A stretch of 64,000 bases of DNA from Paenibacillus stellifer (GCF_000758685.1 NZ_CP009286.1:3812501-3876500); one strand, 5' to 3'. Counted from the first letter of the stretch, positions 1 through 11,106 are shown. Notes: generated by a model not told the origin, from the sequence alone. Numbers and translations are program-made.

Positions 1-1332
<1,332 letters not shown>

Positions 1333-1338
1333 ATTGAA

Positions 1339-1368
1339 AATATACCCAAAACATCACTGCTGTGTCAA
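1339..1368 (-). promoter_or_regulatory. sigma-A promoter of the T-box/metG transcript
   Basis: TTGACA (1363-1368) and TATATT (1339-1344) are 18 bases apart on the minus strand, just upstream of the T-box. The -35 box overlaps the TGA stop codon of yidD (1365-1367). Confidence 0.75.
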
Positions 1369-1634
1369 GTCCGCCCAGCTGCTTCACGGCGGCCGCCCTC
1401 ACCTTTCGGCTTGGCCGGCGGAACCGGATCTAGCCCTCCCGGGTGAAAGGGATGACACTTGGCGATTCGCTTGGCCGCAAGCAGCGAGCCTTTAACCGGT
1501 CCGTGCACCTCCACCGCCTCCAGGGCATATGCCGAGCAGGTCGGATAGAACCGGCAGGTCGGAGGCTTCAGCGGCGAAATGAAGCGCCGGTAGAACCGGA
1601 TCGGCGCCTGAACCGTTCTGCGTCCGATTCCCAT
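1365..1634 (-). CDS. yidD: membrane protein insertion efficiency factor YidD
   Basis: A small 89-residue protein with the family signature [19 protein letters not shown] in the middle. YidD is a membrane-associated protein that helps the YidC/Oxa1 insertase place proteins in the inner membrane. It follows the Fur-family gene almost without a gap: the regulator stops at 1636 and this ATG is at 1632-1634, with GAGGA inside the end of the upstream gene as its ribosome binding site. That spacing suggests translational coupling. The C-terminal tail is basic and glycine rich, as usual in the family. Confidence 0.93.
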   Translation of the reverse strand: MGIGRRTVQAPIRFYRRFISPLKPPTCRFYPTCSAYALEAVEVHGPVKGSLLAAKRIAKCHPFHPGGLDPVPPAKPKGEGGRREAAGRT

Positions 1635-1635
1635 A

Positions 1636-2094
1636 TTAATGTTCCTCTTCGGAGTGCGCAGCAGTCTTCAGCTCAGAGGCGGCCTCTTCACATTCGCGGC
1701 AGTAACCGAACACTTCGAATTTATGTTTGACCACCCGGAACTGCTCAGGCGTATCCGTCATATTCATTGGACAGAATGAAATGGGGTACGTCTTCTGGCA
1801 CTGCAGGCAGATCATATGATGATGGTGATGGTCCTGGCTGCAGCTGGATTTAAATTTGATGCCGTCTTCAAAGACAATCTGTTCCAGCACGCCGAGCTCT
1901 TCCATGACCCGCAAATTCCGGTAGACGGTATCAAAGCTGAGCCCGCTGTACTTGCATTCCATATGCTTATAGACATCCTTAGCGGACAAATATCCCGATG
2001 TTTCGCCGAACAATTTGGCAAGCGTCTTGCGCTGATCGGTGATTCGCAATCCCTGCTCCGACATGGCTTGCAGAATTTCGTCTGTCGACAGCAT
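1636..2094 (-). CDS. Fur-family metal-dependent repressor
   Basis: A 152-residue regulator of the Fur/Zur/PerR family. Residues about 10-80 form the winged helix ([13 protein letters not shown], then [20 protein letters not shown]). The C-terminal dimerisation part has a histidine run ([12 protein letters not shown]) and a second Cys pair (CREC), the usual structural zinc site. I chose the start at 2094 because AGGAG lies at a good distance; a longer frame from 2136 has no site. Whether it senses zinc, iron or peroxide cannot be decided from sequence alone; the histidine-rich segment leans towards Fur or Zur rather than PerR. Confidence 0.9.
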   Translation of the reverse strand: MLSTDEILQAMSEQGLRITDQRKTLAKLFGETSGYLSAKDVYKHMECKYSGLSFDTVYRNLRVMEELGVLEQIVFEDGIKFKSSCSQDHHHHHMICLQCQKTYPISFCPMNMTDTPEQFRVVKHKFEVFGYCRECEEAASELKTAAHSEEEH

Positions 2095-2142
2095 TAGCTC
2101 ATCTCCTAGTGCTCCGATTTCATGGGTGCAGCCCATCTATTA

Positions 2143-2171
2143 ATAATGACTCAAAAGAAAGCCGGCGTCAA
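2143..2171 (-). promoter_or_regulatory. possible promoter of the Fur-family gene
   Basis: TTGACG (2166-2171) and CATTAT (2143-2148) with a 17-base spacer lie about 50 bases before the chosen start codon. Inference from consensus match only. Confidence 0.45.
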
Positions 2172-2230
2172 TGAAGTACATCCCTTTGCGTATAGTCGGC
2201 GGCTTCTCACCATTTTTGTCTCTTCACGCC

Positions 2231-2276
2231 CAAAATAAACCGGCAGGCCGCTTGTAGCCAAGCGGGCCTGCCGGTT
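2231..2276 (-). terminator. Rho-independent terminator after the stalk/PKD gene
   Basis: On the minus strand a long GC-rich stem with arms AACCGGCAGGCC and GCCTGCCGGTT (2238-2276) is followed by TTATTTTG. It sits 20 bases after the stop of the secreted protein gene. Confidence 0.85.
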
Positions 2277-2296
2277 GTGAAATGATGGCGTTATGC

Positions 2297-4549
2297 TTAA
2301 TAAGATTTCTGTGCCGGAAGCGGCATGAACAACAGATTGACCGGAAGATTGCTTCCTGAAGCTGCGGTGAAGACAATTTCTACGGTCTGTTCCAGATTTC
2401 CTGTACGGTACAGAACGCTCGTCTGGTTCGGAGCGTCAACCGCACCGGAGTTCGGCGCTTCGATAATGTTGCCGTTGATCAGCAGAGGTCCTTGATACTT
2501 GCCTCCTCGCGGATTAAGCGTGATCAGCGTATTCGGAGCAACATGGCTCAATGTAATTTTGTATACGACGCCAAAGTTCCCCGAGTTCGATGCATCTGTT
2601 CCGGACAATGGATCTGTTCCCGGCAGATTCGGATCGCTGTTGTTATCGCCGATAACAAGACGGGACGGCGTTGCCCCTACCGCATCGGTCACATTTATGA
2701 TACGGTTGGCATTTGGATAAGTGCCCCGGTTATGAACCCCGTCACGATCCAGATAGCCAAGTGTCGGCAGTGTCAGCAGCGGGTCTTTATCCGAGTCGAT
2801 CATGATAACGGAATACTTCACCGGATAATCACTGAACACATCGGACATCAGCGAAATAACCTGTCCGGGCTTAACGGTCACATTATTAATCGTGGTCAGA
2901 ACAGCTTTGCTCTCACCAGGCTGAAGAGTAACTGTGCTAGTCGCGCTTCCGGTCAGCATGGACTGGAAGTACGTATCGATCGATTTTTTACCCGTCGCTG
3001 TCGGATATTCGCTCGGTCCGCCAAATCCGGAGTACTGTGTCGTAATATTGGCCGGATAGATGTTATCATTGGTCGCGATGACGTACATCTTCTTATTGGT
3101 TGAAGTCGAGTTCTTATGATGCACCATAATCCGGGTGCTGCCCATTGCTGTCTCCTGATACATAATGCCGTCCGAATATACGGTTTCCGGGCTGTTGCTT
3201 CGGATCAGCGTTACCGGCTCAGAGCTGGTGGTGTAAGAGACTTTGTTCCAGCTTGGGATTTGCGAACCGTCGAACGCATACAGATCACCAAGTGGAATGA
3301 ACAGCTTGTTGAAGTCATCCCGCGAATACAGCGTCTCGTTCGTAATGTTGATGACTTTCTCAAACGTACTGCTGAGACCGTGAGTATCCGTCACCGTCAA
3401 CTGGATGGCTACCGGACCCGGGTTGAAGAACGCCTGCGCCCGGTTGTTCCAAGACTCGGTCAATGCGTCGCCGTCGGGGTCCGAGCTCAGATCGGTGATC
3501 GTAATGGGCTCGCCCATTTTGTACTCGTCCTTGTTGGTTGTGAACTGCGCCACAGGCGGCTGATTGGGCTTCAGAACCGTAACCGTCACCGAATACGGAT
3601 CACTCCAGAGACCGTTGGAATCCATTACGGAATATTTCACCGTATAGAAGCCCGGCTGGTCGAAGATCTCCTGACGCCCTTCCCATTGCTCCTGAACAAT
3701 CGACGCTCCGTTAGAAGCGCTGTTGTAGGTTACGTAATCAACGGTCGTCTCTCCGGCAAAAATCTCTGCCGGCTGCACCGTGAACGAAGCCTTCGGTTTC
3801 GTCTGCAGATTAATAATGACTCTCTTCTGCACGTTATCCACGGAGTACTTCAGCCCAAGCGCCTGTGTAATCGAAGTTAGTGGAATCATGAAGGTATTCT
3901 TATACTGATAAGCCGGTCCCTTCATCAAAGTGGTCTTTCCGTTGACGGTATACCATTTGCTGTCGGTCTTGAACCGGAGCTCGTTGCCGTCTTTCATAAT
4001 AATGGTTTCTTTCGTTTTACCATTGTATGTGAGCGTCAGCCCGACCCGTTCCACCATGGCGCGGATCGATACATAGGAGACGCCGTTCTTCACCGCCATT
4101 GGCTGTGCTGCCAAATATTCTTGGCCGTTCAGATACATTTTGTTGCTGTTCATCATTAGTACCAGCTGCCCCGTACCCGCATTGCTGGCCGGAACCGGCG
4201 TTGCTGTAGGAGTGGCACTGGTTGTTGGAAATGCATCCGTTGATGCCGGAGATGGAGTGGCGCTCGGAACATCCGTGCTTGCAGATGCCAGCGGATCAAC
4301 GGAAGGCTGGGTGTCCACTCCTGTAATTGGCGAAGCGGTAGCGGCTGTCGGCGATGGTGAGGCGCTCGGAGCGGCTGTTGAGACCGCCGCAGGTGAAGAG
4401 CTGGATGTTGCCGCGGCTGCCGTTGATGAAGCTTTAGTACTGACAACAGTTCCTTTGACTGTGTCTGCAGATGCGGCAAACGCCGGTACTGCAGAAGCAA
4501 CCTGAGCCACAGTTAATGCGGCTGCTAAGGTCAGGGTTTTAAGATTCAT
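2297..4549 (-). CDS. secreted stalk-domain (copper amine oxidase N-like) and PKD protein
   Basis: A 750-residue exported protein. Residues 1-26 are a signal peptide ending AFAA. A low-complexity Ser/Thr/Ala/Pro linker covers about 30-125. A stalk domain of the copper amine oxidase N-terminal type follows at about 130-255 (YLNGQ, then SYVSIRAMVERVG and the second-half repeat MIPLTSITQALGLKYSVD). Two PKD-like folds follow at about 255-405 (PPVAQFTTNKDEYKMGEPITI). The last 340 residues are not recognised but look like beta-sandwich surface material. These stalk domains are common in Paenibacillus and occur without any oxidase. A cell-wall or matrix role is inference. It has its own terminator and a structured leader. 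Confidence 0.8.
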   Translation of the reverse strand: MNLKTLTLAAALTVAQVASAVPAFAASADTVKGTVVSTKASSTAAAATSSSSPAAVSTAAPSASPSPTAATASPITGVDTQPSVDPLASASTDVPSATPSPASTDAFPTTSATPTATPVPASNAGTGQLVLMMNSNKMYLNGQEYLAAQPMAVKNGVSYVSIRAMVERVGLTLTYNGKTKETIIMKDGNELRFKTDSKWYTVNGKTTLMKGPAYQYKNTFMIPLTSITQALGLKYSVDNVQKRVIINLQTKPKASFTVQPAEIFAGETTVDYVTYNSASNGASIVQEQWEGRQEIFDQPGFYTVKYSVMDSNGLWSDPYSVTVTVLKPNQPPVAQFTTNKDEYKMGEPITITDLSSDPDGDALTESWNNRAQAFFNPGPVAIQLTVTDTHGLSSTFEKVINITNETLYSRDDFNKLFIPLGDLYAFDGSQIPSWNKVSYTTSSEPVTLIRSNSPETVYSDGIMYQETAMGSTRIMVHHKNSTSTNKKMYVIATNDNIYPANITTQYSGFGGPSEYPTATGKKSIDTYFQSMLTGSATSTVTLQPGESKAVLTTINNVTVKPGQVISLMSDVFSDYPVKYSVIMIDSDKDPLLTLPTLGYLDRDGVHNRGTYPNANRIINVTDAVGATPSRLVIGDNNSDPNLPGTDPLSGTDASNSGNFGVVYKITLSHVAPNTLITLNPRGGKYQGPLLINGNIIEAPNSGAVDAPNQTSVLYRTGNLEQTVEIVFTAASGSNLPVNLLFMPLPAQKSY

Positions 4550-4627
4550 GGTATGACTCCTTCTGCTCCCATTTTCTCAATATTGGATCTCTATTAGTGC
4601 ATGGATTGCACGATAAATTACTCCAAG

Positions 4628-4720
4628 CAAAAACACAGCCGCCCTCCCAAGGCGGCATGAGCTTAAGTCTTGGCATCCCCAGAAACAAAACATACTATTA
4701 GACGCAAAGTCTGGGAAAAA
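4628..4720 (-). other. structured leader of the stalk/PKD gene, class unknown
   Basis: The 354-base gap upstream of the stalk/PKD gene holds two hairpins on the minus strand: an outer pair CCCAGA/TCTGGG (4711-4716 with 4679-4684), then a GC stem GCCGCC/GGCGGC (4639-4657) followed by TGTGTTTTTGC. The second looks like an attenuator about 80 bases before the ATG. I could not match it to a known riboswitch. Confidence 0.4.
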
Positions 4721-4850
4721 GTTTCATTTATAATCAAGAAAATTATTATCTATGTAAGCTTTAAGCATTAGTTTTGTAAGATCAGGCGCTTATGCCGGAT
4801 TCAGCAAAATGCTGATGTTAAAATTTACTTCTTTTGATTTCCTGGGAAAT

Positions 4851-4882
4851 CAAAAAATCGGAACCCCTCCCGGAATTCCGAT
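4851..4882 (-). terminator. terminator of the pflBA unit
   Basis: Arms ATCGGAA and TTCCGAT (4857-4882) followed by TTTTTG on the minus strand, about 20 bases after the pflA stop. Confidence 0.8.
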
Positions 4883-4903
4883 CTGTACGTGCTGCCTTAT
4901 ATG

Positions 4904-5641
4904 TTATACCGGTGTGGTCTGCTTTCGTCCTTCTTCGATAAGCTTATAAGCCCGGTCCACTTCATCCTGATCCGGTGAAGGAACGCCTTCAAGCTCGTAC
5001 GGACGGCCGAGCTCCTGCCATTTATATATCCCCATTTGGTGATATGGCAAGATTTCAAACTTCTCAACGCCGTTTAACGTACCGATGAATCGCCCAAGAT
5101 TGATCAGGTCTTCTTCTTTGTTGTGAATACCTGGTACATAGACGTGGCGAATCCACATTTTCCGGTCGTGATCGGAGAGCCAGCGGGCCAGCTTCAATGT
5201 ACGTTCATTGGATTTACCGGTCAGTTTAATATGAGCTTCATCATCAATATGTTTGAGATCAAGCAGGACCAGGTCCGTTACATTCAACAGGTCGGTAATT
5301 TTCTCACCGTCATTATAACCGTTAGTATCCAGCGTGGTATGAAGCCCCCACCGTTTCTTCACTTCAGTGAACAATTGCTCGACAAATTTCGCCTGAAGGG
5401 TCGGTTCGCCGCCCGATACGGTCAAGCCGCCGCCGGATGTGCGGTAATAATGCACATACGGTTCAATTTCTTTCAGCATTTCTTCAACCGTAACTTCCTT
5501 GCCTTCGTTCAAGCCCCAGGTATCCGGGTTATGGCAATATTGACATTTCAGCAGGCATCCCTGCATGAACAACACAAAACGGATTCCAGGCCCGTCTACA
5601 GTTCCGAAAGTTTCCAGAGAATGGATATGGCCTTTCAGCAT
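4904..5641 (-). CDS. pflA: pyruvate formate-lyase activating enzyme
   Basis: A 245-residue radical-SAM enzyme that uses S-adenosylmethionine and a [4Fe-4S] cluster to place the glycyl radical on PflB under anaerobic conditions. The cluster motif [14 protein letters not shown] (CX3CX2C) lies near residue 30, and SGGEPTLQ marks the SAM-binding region near 80. Length is normal. It lies downstream of pflB in the same direction with about 145 bases between them, so the pair probably shares the Fnr-controlled pflB promoter. A 9-bp hairpin sits in the gap. Confidence 0.96.
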   Translation of the reverse strand: MLKGHIHSLETFGTVDGPGIRFVLFMQGCLLKCQYCHNPDTWGLNEGKEVTVEEMLKEIEPYVHYYRTSGGGLTVSGGEPTLQAKFVEQLFTEVKKRWGLHTTLDTNGYNDGEKITDLLNVTDLVLLDLKHIDDEAHIKLTGKSNERTLKLARWLSDHDRKMWIRHVYVPGIHNKEEDLINLGRFIGTLNGVEKFEILPYHQMGIYKWQELGRPYELEGVPSPDQDEVDRAYKLIEEGRKQTTPV

Positions 5642-5715
5642 ATGAGGTCATCCTTTCCGCTCGACTGACTGCAACTTAATTATTTAAAATTTTAACGTTC
5701 TTGATACAAGATTTT

Positions 5716-5738
5716 ACCGCCCTTGGATCAAGGGCGGT
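5716..5738 (-). other. hairpin between pflB and pflA
   Basis: Perfect 9-bp stem ACCGCCCTT/AAGGGCGGT without a following T-run. It may mark RNA processing or protect the pflB message; it is not a convincing terminator. Confidence 0.5.
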
Positions 5739-5786
5739 ATCACCTTGTCATTCACTGCATTTTAAGAATTGTATTGAATAGTTTAC

Positions 5787-8048
5787 TTACATCGAACCAT
5801 GGAACGTACGGCTGATAACGTCCATCTGTTGTTCGCGAGTCAGCTTGATGAAGTTAACCGCATAACCGGATACACGTACAGTCAGCTGAGGGTAGTTCTC
5901 CGGATGTTCCATAGCATCCAGAAGCTGTTCACGGTTAAATACGTTAACGTTCAGATGCTGAGCGTTATTGTGGAAGTAACCATCCATCATGGACACCAGG
6001 TTGGATTTACGGGATTCTTCGTCTTTACCCAGAGCCTTAGGCACAATGGAGAACGTATTGGAGATACCATCTTGGCTGTCAGCGTAAGGCAGTTTGGCTA
6101 CGGAGCTCAGGGAAGCCAGTGCGCCTTTCTTGTCGCGTCCATGCATCGGGTTAGCGCCAGGTGCGAACGGTTCGCCTTTCTTACGGCCATCAGGAGTAGT
6201 ACCAGTCTTCTTGCCGTATACAACGTTCGAAGTGATAGTCAGTACCGATTGAGTCGGCATTGCATCACGATAAGTTTTATTCTTGCGGATCATGGTCATG
6301 AAGGTTTCAACCAGTTCAACTGCGATGCTGTCAACAGCATCATCGTTGTTGCCGTACATTGGGAATTCGCCTTCGATTTCGAAATCAACAGCAATGCCTT
6401 GTTCGTTGCGGATAGGCTTAACCTTCGCATACTTGATTGCGCTCAAGGAGTCAGTGGCAACAGACAGACCAGCGATACCGCAAGCCATCGTACGCAGGAT
6501 GTCACGGTCATGAAGCGCCATTTCAATCCGTTCGTAGGAATACTTGTCATGCATGTAGTGGATGACGTTCAGCGCATTGACATAAGTCTTGGCAAGCCAT
6601 TCCATCATCGGTTTGAAGCGTTTCATGACTTCTTCGTAATCCAGATACTCGGAAGTGATACGCGGGAATTCCGGTCCGACTTGTACGCCGGATTTCTCAT
6701 CCACACCACCGTTGATTGCATACAGCAGAGCTTTTGCCAGGTTGGCACGGGCTCCGAAGAACTGCATTTGCTTACCAATACGCATTGGGGATACGCAGCA
6801 AGCGATCGCGTAATCTTCGCCCCAGAACGGACGCATCAGATCGTCATTTTCGTACTGAATAGCACTTGTTTCGATGGATACCTTGGCGCAGAACTTCTTG
6901 AATGCTTCAGGCAGTCTTTCAGACCACAGAACAGTCAGGTTTGGTTCTGGTGCTGGTCCCAGGTTGTACAGGGTGTGCAGGAAACGGAAGCTGTTCTTAG
7001 TTACACGAGTTGTTCCGTCTTCAGACATACCGCCGATGGATTCCGTTACCCAAGTAGGGTCTCCGGAGAACAGTTCGTTGTAGTCAGGAGTACGCAGGAA
7101 TTTAACGATACGCAGCTTCATGACGAAATGGTCAACAAGTTCTTGTGCTTGTTCTTCCGTCAGAGTACCTTCTTCCATATCGCGTTGCACATAGATGTCG
7201 AGGAAGGAAGATACACGTCCCAGGGACATAGCAGCACCGTTCTGTTCCTTGATTGCAGCCAGGTAGCCGAAGTATACCCACTGGAAAGCTTCCTTAGCAT
7301 TGTTAGCCGGCTTGGAAATGTCGAATCCGTGAGCAGCAGCCATTTCTTTCAGTTCGCCCAGAGCGCGAATTTGTTCGGACAGTTCTTCACGAAGACGAAT
7401 GACGTCTTCAGTCAGGGAATTCACTTCAAGCTCAGCCAGTTCTTGTTTCTTGGTTTTGGCCAGGAAATCAATACCGTACAGAGCAACACGGCGATAGTCG
7501 CCGATGATGCGGCCACGGCCATAAGCGTCCGGAAGACCTGTGATAACGCCGGATTTACGCACAGCTCTCATTTCAGGTGTATATGCATCAAACACGCCTT
7601 GGTTATGCGTTTTGCGGATATTCGTGAACATTTCAACAATGCTGTTCGGGAGCTCGAAGCCATAAGCTTTAGTGGCATCGATCATCATCTTGATGCCGCC
7701 GAACGGCTGGATGGAACGTCTGAAAGGAGCATCGGTTTGAACACCAACGATTTGTTCCTTATCCTTGTCGATATAGCCAGGTTTATGGGAAGTGATAGTG
7801 GAGACCGTGTTCAGGTCAATATCCCAAACGCCGCCTCTGTCTCTCTCTTCCTTGCTCAGTTGGGAGACAATCTTCCACAATTCTGTCGTGTTGTTGGTCG
7901 GACCAACGAGGAACGATTCATTGCCTTCGTACGGCTTGATGTTCTTGGAGATAAAATCGTTGACGTTAACTTTCTTGGCCCATTTGCCACTTACAAACCC
8001 GCGCCATCCCGACTTTACGTCTTGTACTTCTTTTTCAATCACCGACAT
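5787..8048 (-). CDS. pflB: formate C-acetyltransferase (pyruvate formate-lyase)
   Basis: Converts pyruvate and CoA to acetyl-CoA and formate in anaerobic mixed-acid fermentation. The 753-residue protein has the double catalytic cysteine in IACCVSPM (about residue 410) and the glycyl-radical site RVSGYAVNF near the C-terminus (about 728). Length matches the family. The ATG at 8048 is preceded by GGAGGG. Three Fnr-type palindromes lie upstream, and the activating enzyme gene follows. Together with adhE it gives the formate/ethanol fermentation branch. Confidence 0.98.
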   Translation of the reverse strand: MSVIEKEVQDVKSGWRGFVSGKWAKKVNVNDFISKNIKPYEGNESFLVGPTNNTTELWKIVSQLSKEERDRGGVWDIDLNTVSTITSHKPGYIDKDKEQIVGVQTDAPFRRSIQPFGGIKMMIDATKAYGFELPNSIVEMFTNIRKTHNQGVFDAYTPEMRAVRKSGVITGLPDAYGRGRIIGDYRRVALYGIDFLAKTKKQELAELEVNSLTEDVIRLREELSEQIRALGELKEMAAAHGFDISKPANNAKEAFQWVYFGYLAAIKEQNGAAMSLGRVSSFLDIYVQRDMEEGTLTEEQAQELVDHFVMKLRIVKFLRTPDYNELFSGDPTWVTESIGGMSEDGTTRVTKNSFRFLHTLYNLGPAPEPNLTVLWSERLPEAFKKFCAKVSIETSAIQYENDDLMRPFWGEDYAIACCVSPMRIGKQMQFFGARANLAKALLYAINGGVDEKSGVQVGPEFPRITSEYLDYEEVMKRFKPMMEWLAKTYVNALNVIHYMHDKYSYERIEMALHDRDILRTMACGIAGLSVATDSLSAIKYAKVKPIRNEQGIAVDFEIEGEFPMYGNNDDAVDSIAVELVETFMTMIRKNKTYRDAMPTQSVLTITSNVVYGKKTGTTPDGRKKGEPFAPGANPMHGRDKKGALASLSSVAKLPYADSQDGISNTFSIVPKALGKDEESRKSNLVSMMDGYFHNNAQHLNVNVFNREQLLDAMEHPENYPQLTVRVSGYAVNFIKLTREQQMDVISRTFHGSM

Positions 8049-8133
8049 GCTAATCCCTCCATATATTTATATGATTTGTAGAGATCGCGGGCTTGAAGGT
8101 TAATCCCGTGTCTCGTGATCCCAAGCTATTGTT

Positions 8134-8149
8134 TGTAACATATTTCACA
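8134..8149 (-). promoter_or_regulatory. Fnr-type box, pflB upstream (proximal)
   Basis: TGTAACATATTTCACA, one mismatch from TGTGA-N6-TCACA, 86 bases before the pflB start. No good -10 at the class II distance, so its role is uncertain. Confidence 0.55.
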
Positions 8150-8210
8150 TTTGCAATTCTTATAACTGGGACCTTATATAAACATCTTAGTTTACTTTCC
8201 AAAAGAAAAC

Positions 8211-8226
8211 TGTGATAAATATCACC
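8211..8226 (-). promoter_or_regulatory. Fnr-type box, pflB upstream (middle)
   Basis: TGTGATAAATATCACC. A possible -10 (TAAGAT, 8184-8189, minus strand) would place the box centre about 41.5 bases before transcription start, the usual activating position for Fnr. Confidence 0.75.
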
Positions 8227-8241
8227 TTTACGAGCCTATTT

Positions 8242-8257
8242 AGTGATATTTATCACT
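8242..8257 (-). promoter_or_regulatory. Fnr-type box, pflB upstream (distal)
   Basis: AGTGATATTTATCACT, a perfect palindrome 31 bases (three helical turns) from the middle box, so two dimers would bind on the same face. Confidence 0.7.
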
Positions 8258-8288
8258 TTATTTATGTCCCAGATTTTTCCAATGAAGC

Positions 8289-8323
8289 GCCCGGATTCTG
8301 GCGCTTAACCTGACAATCCGGGC
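8289..8323 (-). terminator. probable end hairpin of adhE
   Basis: Stem GCCCGGATT/AATCCGGGC about 30 bases after the adhE stop. The T-run after it is poor, so termination may be incomplete and could feed pflB. Confidence 0.45.
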
Positions 8324-8353
8324 ACTGTTTCTTCATATAATATTCTCTAAAAA

Positions 8354-10975
8354 TTAGTTGTCGAATTTGCCGTAGAATGCGTTGCGGTATACGTCGGCCA
8401 GTTCGCTAACGAGCGGCAGCTTCGGATTGGCAGTTGTACATTGGTCTTCAAATGCACGGTCTGCCAGGTAATCAACACGGGATTCGAAGTCCTTCGGATC
8501 GAAGCCCAGGGCTTGGAAGGATTCTTCGATACCCAGCTTCTTGTTCATTTCGCGGATCGCGTTGATCAGGCTGGTTACGCCTTCTTCCGTCGTGCGAGCC
8601 GGCAGTCCCAGAATGCGGGCGATTTCGGCATAGCGCTCGTCGGCTACGAAGTGCGAATATTTCGGGAACGAAGCGAACTTCGAAGGCTTCTTCGCATTGT
8701 AACGGATAACGTGCGGCATCAGGATGGCGTTGGTGCGTCCATGAGCAGTGTGATACTGACCGCCCCATTTATGCGCCAAGCTGTGGTTGATGCCCAGGAA
8801 TGCGTTCGCGAATGCCATACCAGCCAGCGTCGATGCATTGTGCATTTTTTCGCGGGCAAGTTTGTCGCCGGTCAGAGCGGATTTCTCCAGGTATTGGAAT
8901 ACCAGTTGGATAGCTTTGATAGCCAGACCATCGGTATAATCGCTCGCCATTACGGAAACATAAGCTTCAATCGCATGCGTCAGAACGTCCATACCGGTAT
9001 CAGCTACGGCAGTCTTCGGCAGGCTGTATACGAATTCCGGATCGATGATGGCTACGTCTGGAGTCAGCTCATAATCGGCCAGCGGGTATTTCGTGTTGTT
9101 GCCAGTTGTTTTGTCAGTGATAACCGCGAAGGAAGTAACTTCCGAACCAGTACCCGAAGTGGTCGGGATAGCAACGAATTTCGCTTTGTTGCCCAGTTTA
9201 GGGAATTTGTATACGCGCTTGCGGATATCCATGAATTTCTGTTTCAGGCCTTGGAAGTCTGCATCCGGATGTTCGTAGAACAGCCACATGCCTTTCGCAG
9301 CATCCATTGGGGAACCGCCGCCCAGTGCGATGATGCAGTCCGGTTGGAATCTGTTCATCATAGCGGTACCTTTTTCAACTGTAGTTGTCGACGGATCCGG
9401 TTCAACTTCCGAGAACACTTCAATGGCTACAGGAGTCTGACGTTGACGCAGGTAGTGCTCAACTCTTTCCACATAGCCCAGTTTAACCATCATCGGGTCG
9501 GTAATAATTGCAACGCGAGTGATGTCAGGCATTTTGGCCAGGTATTGAGTAGCGCCTTTTTCGAAGTAAATCTTATCCGGTACTTTAAACCATTGCATGT
9601 TCACGGTACGACGATTCACCCTTTTCACGTTGATCAAGTTGATTGCGGTAACGTTCTGCGATACCGAGTTGCGGCCGTAGGATCCGCAGCCCAGAGTCAG
9701 CGAAGGGATGTTCGTGTTGTAAATGTCGCCGATAGCGCCATGCGTGGAAGGCGAATTGACGAGAATACGTCCGGTCTGCAGACGGTTGGAGAACTTCATG
9801 ATAACTTCTTCGTTGTTCGAGTGGATAGCCGAACTGTGGCCCATGCCTCCGAATTCAACGATTTGAGCAGCGCGCTCGATACCCTGATCAGCGTTCTTAA
9901 CTTTGTAGCAAGCCAGAACCGGGCTCAGTTTCTCAGCGGACAGCGGGTACTTCGTACCTACGCCTTCCAGTTCGGCGACCAGAATCTTGGTTCCTGCCGG
10001 TACTTGGATTCCGCACATTTCGGCGATCTTCGTAGCGGATTGACCTACGATTGCCGGGTTAACTGCGCATTTCTCAACGTTCATAGCGCCGTTGGTCAGC
10101 TTGGCAGCTTCTTCTTTATTAACGAAGTAGCAGCCATTCGCGATCATCTTCTTCTTCACTTGGTCGAAGATGGCTTCTTCAATAATAACAGCCTGCTCGG
10201 ATGCGCAGATCATGCCGTTGTCGAAAGTTTTGGAAAGGATGATGTCGGTAACTGCTTGGTCGATGTCCGCGCTCTTCTCGATGAAGGCAGGAACGTTACC
10301 AGGGCCTACGCCGAGAGCCGGTTTGCCGCAGCTGTATGCCGCTTTAACCATTGCAGCACCGCCTGTTGCCAGGATCAGAGCCACGTCCGGATTGTTCATC
10401 AGGGCGTTGGTTTTGTCCATCGTCGGCTGTTCGATCCATTGGATGCAGTTCTCAGGAGCGCCGGCTTTTACCGCTGCATCATGCAGGATTTTTGCCGCCG
10501 CGGCACTACAAGCTTGCGCCGACGGGTGGAAACCGAATATAATAGGATTACGTGTCTTAATGGAAATCAACGCTTTGAACATCGTGGTGGATGTTGGGTT
10601 GGTTACCGGTGTGATACCCATTACAATGCCGACCGGTTCGGCGATCTTCTGGAAGCTGTCGTAAGAGTTGTCTTCAATAACCCCTACTGTCTTGTCGTAT
10701 TTGATTCCGTGCCAGATATATTCAGTGGAGAAAATATTCTTCGTGATTTTGTCTTCGTAAACGCCGCGGCCTGTTTCTTCAACAGCCAGTTTTGCCAGGT
10801 ACATGTGCTTGTCGAGACCGGCAAGCGCCATAGCGTGCACAATGTTGTTCACTTGCTCTTGATCAAGAGCCATGAAAGCTTCTTGAGCCTTCTTTGCTTT
10901 ATCCACCAAAGTCTGAATGTACTCTTCAGCGGTTGGTTGCTGTACCTGGGCGGCGACTTCATTCTTAACTGCCAT
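8354..10975 (-). CDS. adhE: bifunctional acetaldehyde/alcohol dehydrogenase
   Basis: Reduces acetyl-CoA to acetaldehyde and then ethanol, regenerating NAD+ during fermentation. The 873-residue fusion has an aldehyde dehydrogenase half (about 1-450, catalytic Cys in DNGMICASEQ near 250) and an iron-dependent alcohol dehydrogenase half (about 460-873, with GGGSPMDAAK and the metal-binding histidines in HAIEAYVS, HSLAHKWGGQYHTAHGR). The start at 10975 is chosen because AGGAGG lies upstream; a longer frame from 11020 lacks a site. Upstream are an Fnr-type box at -42 and a cre-like box, which fit anaerobic and carbon control. Confidence 0.97.
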   Translation of the reverse strand: MAVKNEVAAQVQQPTAEEYIQTLVDKAKKAQEAFMALDQEQVNNIVHAMALAGLDKHMYLAKLAVEETGRGVYEDKITKNIFSTEYIWHGIKYDKTVGVIEDNSYDSFQKIAEPVGIVMGITPVTNPTSTTMFKALISIKTRNPIIFGFHPSAQACSAAAAKILHDAAVKAGAPENCIQWIEQPTMDKTNALMNNPDVALILATGGAAMVKAAYSCGKPALGVGPGNVPAFIEKSADIDQAVTDIILSKTFDNGMICASEQAVIIEEAIFDQVKKKMIANGCYFVNKEEAAKLTNGAMNVEKCAVNPAIVGQSATKIAEMCGIQVPAGTKILVAELEGVGTKYPLSAEKLSPVLACYKVKNADQGIERAAQIVEFGGMGHSSAIHSNNEEVIMKFSNRLQTGRILVNSPSTHGAIGDIYNTNIPSLTLGCGSYGRNSVSQNVTAINLINVKRVNRRTVNMQWFKVPDKIYFEKGATQYLAKMPDITRVAIITDPMMVKLGYVERVEHYLRQRQTPVAIEVFSEVEPDPSTTTVEKGTAMMNRFQPDCIIALGGGSPMDAAKGMWLFYEHPDADFQGLKQKFMDIRKRVYKFPKLGNKAKFVAIPTTSGTGSEVTSFAVITDKTTGNNTKYPLADYELTPDVAIIDPEFVYSLPKTAVADTGMDVLTHAIEAYVSVMASDYTDGLAIKAIQLVFQYLEKSALTGDKLAREKMHNASTLAGMAFANAFLGINHSLAHKWGGQYHTAHGRTNAILMPHVIRYNAKKPSKFASFPKYSHFVADERYAEIARILGLPARTTEEGVTSLINAIREMNKKLGIEESFQALGFDPKDFESRVDYLADRAFEDQCTTANPKLPLVSELADVYRNAFYGKFDN

Positions 10976-11022
10976 TTCCCTCGTCCTCCTGTCAATTTGT
11001 GGTGTTTCCTCTCTACACATTG

Positions 11023-11066
11023 ATCATAACATATCATGTACGTCTTGTATAGTGAAATCTTTCACA
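11023..11066 (-). promoter_or_regulatory. adhE promoter with Fnr-type box at about -42
   Basis: On the minus strand the box TGTGAAAGATTTCACT (11051-11066) is followed by TATGAT (11023-11028). With a start point near 11016 the box centre falls about 42 bases upstream, the class II position used by Bacillus Fnr. Confidence 0.75.
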
Positions 11067-11092
11067 AAGTATAAATTTTTTTTGATCAGTTT

Positions 11093-11106
11093 TCAAAGCG
11101 CTTACA
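11093..11106 (-). promoter_or_regulatory. cre-like box upstream of adhE
   Basis: TGTAAGCGCTTTGA on the minus strand, 12 of 14 matches to TGAAAGCGCTTTCA, centred about 83 bases before the predicted adhE start point. CcpA binding is inference. Confidence 0.5.

Noticed and set aside
4620-4740. Cyclic-di-GMP (GEMM) riboswitch before the stalk/PKD gene
   Set aside because: A GACGCAAAG motif occurs, but on the strand opposite to the gene and without the second half of the aptamer.
5799-11023. Very long open frames on the plus strand opposite pflB and adhE (over 750 codons each)
   Set aside because: They mirror the codon pattern of highly expressed pflB and adhE on the minus strand, lack ribosome binding sites and give protein sequences without recognisable domains.
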